The notes under the pieces were generated by a model that saw only the letters and a program-made list of their open reading frames with translations, had not been told where the DNA came from and did not search any database. From NCBI GenBank assembly GCA_024637295.1, contig JAGXFL010000002.1, positions 62,001 to 126,000 on the forward strand: a DNA stretch of 64,000 nt. The letters run 5' to 3'. Below, in pieces: positions 63,267 to 64,000 of this stretch. The translations under genes and the position numbers were made by a program. Position 1 is the first letter of the stretch; every line of letters starts with the position of its first letter. The DNA is from Sulfuricurvum sp. (lineage in GTDB: Bacteria > Campylobacterota > Campylobacteria > Campylobacterales > Sulfurimonadaceae).

Positions 63267-64000
63267 TTGAAAAAATTAGCCATAATCGGCCGTCCTAATG
63301 TCGGCAAAAGTTCTCTTTTTAATCGTCTATTAAAGCAGCGCGATGCAATCACCTCTGAATTTGCCGGTACTACGCGTGATGTCAAAAAACGGGTTGCTGT
63401 TGTTGTGGACAAAGAAGTTGAAATCCTAGATACCGGTGGATTGGATGAAGGGTGTGAACTTTTTGATCGCATCAAAGAAAAATCACTGGAAGCTGCTCAT
63501 AAAGCAGATCTTATTTTGTTTATGGTTGACGGGAAAAGTCTGCCGGAAGAAGATGATAAAAAACTTTTTTATGAGCTTGAAGCGATGGGAAAATCCATAG
63601 CATTGGTTGTCAATAAAATCGATAACGATAAAATGCAAGAAAAGCTTTGGGAATATTATGAGTTTGGAACCAATCGTATTTTTGGCATTTCGGTTGCTCA
63701 TAATCGTTCATTATTACCGTTGCTCAACTGGATTGCTTCGGAACTTCCTGAATCGTCAATTGTAAAGCCTGTTGAAGAGATTGAGCAAGACGATGATGAT
63801 ATGGATGGATTTGATGCTGTTATCAGCGGGTACAGTGATGAGAACGAAGAATTCGACGATGAAGATGACGATGAGTTAGACGATGACGACAGCGATGTGT
63901 CTGACGATGATATTGACGATATCGCAGCCATGGAGGAAGCGTATCGTGGAATCGTCAAAGAGTACGCTCCCGCAGATACCCAGAAGATGAAAGTAGCGAT
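63267..64000 (+). CDS. der: GTPase Der (EngA), 5' part
   Basis: The gene begins with TTG (63267), directly giving KKLAIIGRPNVGKSSLFN, the G1 motif of the first GTPase domain, and runs off the window end. G2-G4 motifs follow (EILDTGGLD; VVNKIDNDK). Between the first and second G domains lies a long acidic linker (about residues 165-230) with runs of Asp and Glu. Der acts in 50S ribosome assembly. Only the first G domain, the linker and the approach to the second are visible. Confidence 0.95.
   Translation, partial: MKKLAIIGRPNVGKSSLFNRLLKQRDAITSEFAGTTRDVKKRVAVVVDKEVEILDTGGLDEGCELFDRIKEKSLEAAHKADLILFMVDGKSLPEEDDKKLFYELEAMGKSIALVVNKIDNDKMQEKLWEYYEFGTNRIFGISVAHNRSLLPLLNWIASELPESSIVKPVEEIEQDDDDMDGFDAVISGYSDENEEFDDEDDDELDDDDSDVSDDDIDDIAAMEEAYRGIVKEYAPADTQKMKVA

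Overview
The window looks like chromosomal, mostly core-genome sequence from a member of the Campylobacterota (formerly Epsilonproteobacteria), most like the Sulfurimonas/Sulfuricurvum group. This is inferred from gene content: a remote CheZ of the Helicobacter HP0170 type, a DUF3972 protein, a PgbA-domain protein and a Csd3-type M23 peptidase beside glcD (an order I recall from Helicobacter pylori), a type I glutamine synthetase without the adenylylation tyrosine, several periplasmic c-type cytochromes, and many small, tightly packed or overlapping operons. I see no rRNA, tRNA, CRISPR array, prophage or intact insertion sequence.

Layout. 1-4807 (+): end of a CopD-like membrane protein, maf, a BioF-like aminotransferase, an orphan ABC ATPase and PBP1A, translationally coupled. 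4967-8000: a small membrane protein, then dedA and uvrB (-). 8190-10784: a P2-type cation ATPase. 11127-15200: small basic proteins and a large CHASE/PAS/GAF/GGDEF/EAL protein. 15205-17656: a thioredoxin-like pair, small membrane proteins and a coiled-coil pair. 17660-22514: two small periplasmic proteins (one a cytochrome c) behind an exact 11-bp tandem repeat, convergent with a GNAT / NhaC antiporter / secreted peptide / OmpR-type regulator / histidine kinase cluster. 22587-31577: L,D-transpeptidase, di-heme peroxidase, RecD2-like helicase, glyQ, DUF89, DUF3972, purE, a U32 protein and cheZ. 31650-36119: PHP phosphatase, glnA and pckA. 36361-43035 (+): two pseudopilins, priA, ispG, dnaB and a short comEC. 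42928-50570: yihY, glcD, PgbA-domain protein, M23 peptidase, an OprC-like copper receptor and an agmatine deiminase. 50598-55617: alr, small proteins, rsmG, ribA, hemB and argF. 55759-57621: a structured leader and a DEAD-box RNA helicase. 57595-64000: HIT protein, fabH-plsX-rpmF-yceD, ndk, ferredoxin, metK, a phosphoribosyltransferase and the start of der.

The genes cover cell-wall synthesis and remodelling (PBP1A, alr, M23, L,D-transpeptidase), DNA replication and repair (dnaB, priA, uvrB, recD2), fatty-acid initiation (plsX, fabH), cofactor and nitrogen metabolism, and periplasmic redox and signalling. I found no clear new multi-gene system. The strongest unexplained signals are non-coding: (i) a roughly 200-nt structured leader ending in an intrinsic terminator just before the DEAD-box helicase; (ii) the 11-bp tandem repeat before the cytochrome pair, next to an OmpR-family two-component system; (iii) a palindromic element inserted in frame in priA; (iv) a 65-bp duplicated promoter-upstream module at uvrB and at a small membrane gene, with a third partial copy; (v) a hairpin sequestering the ribosome binding site of the copper receptor gene.
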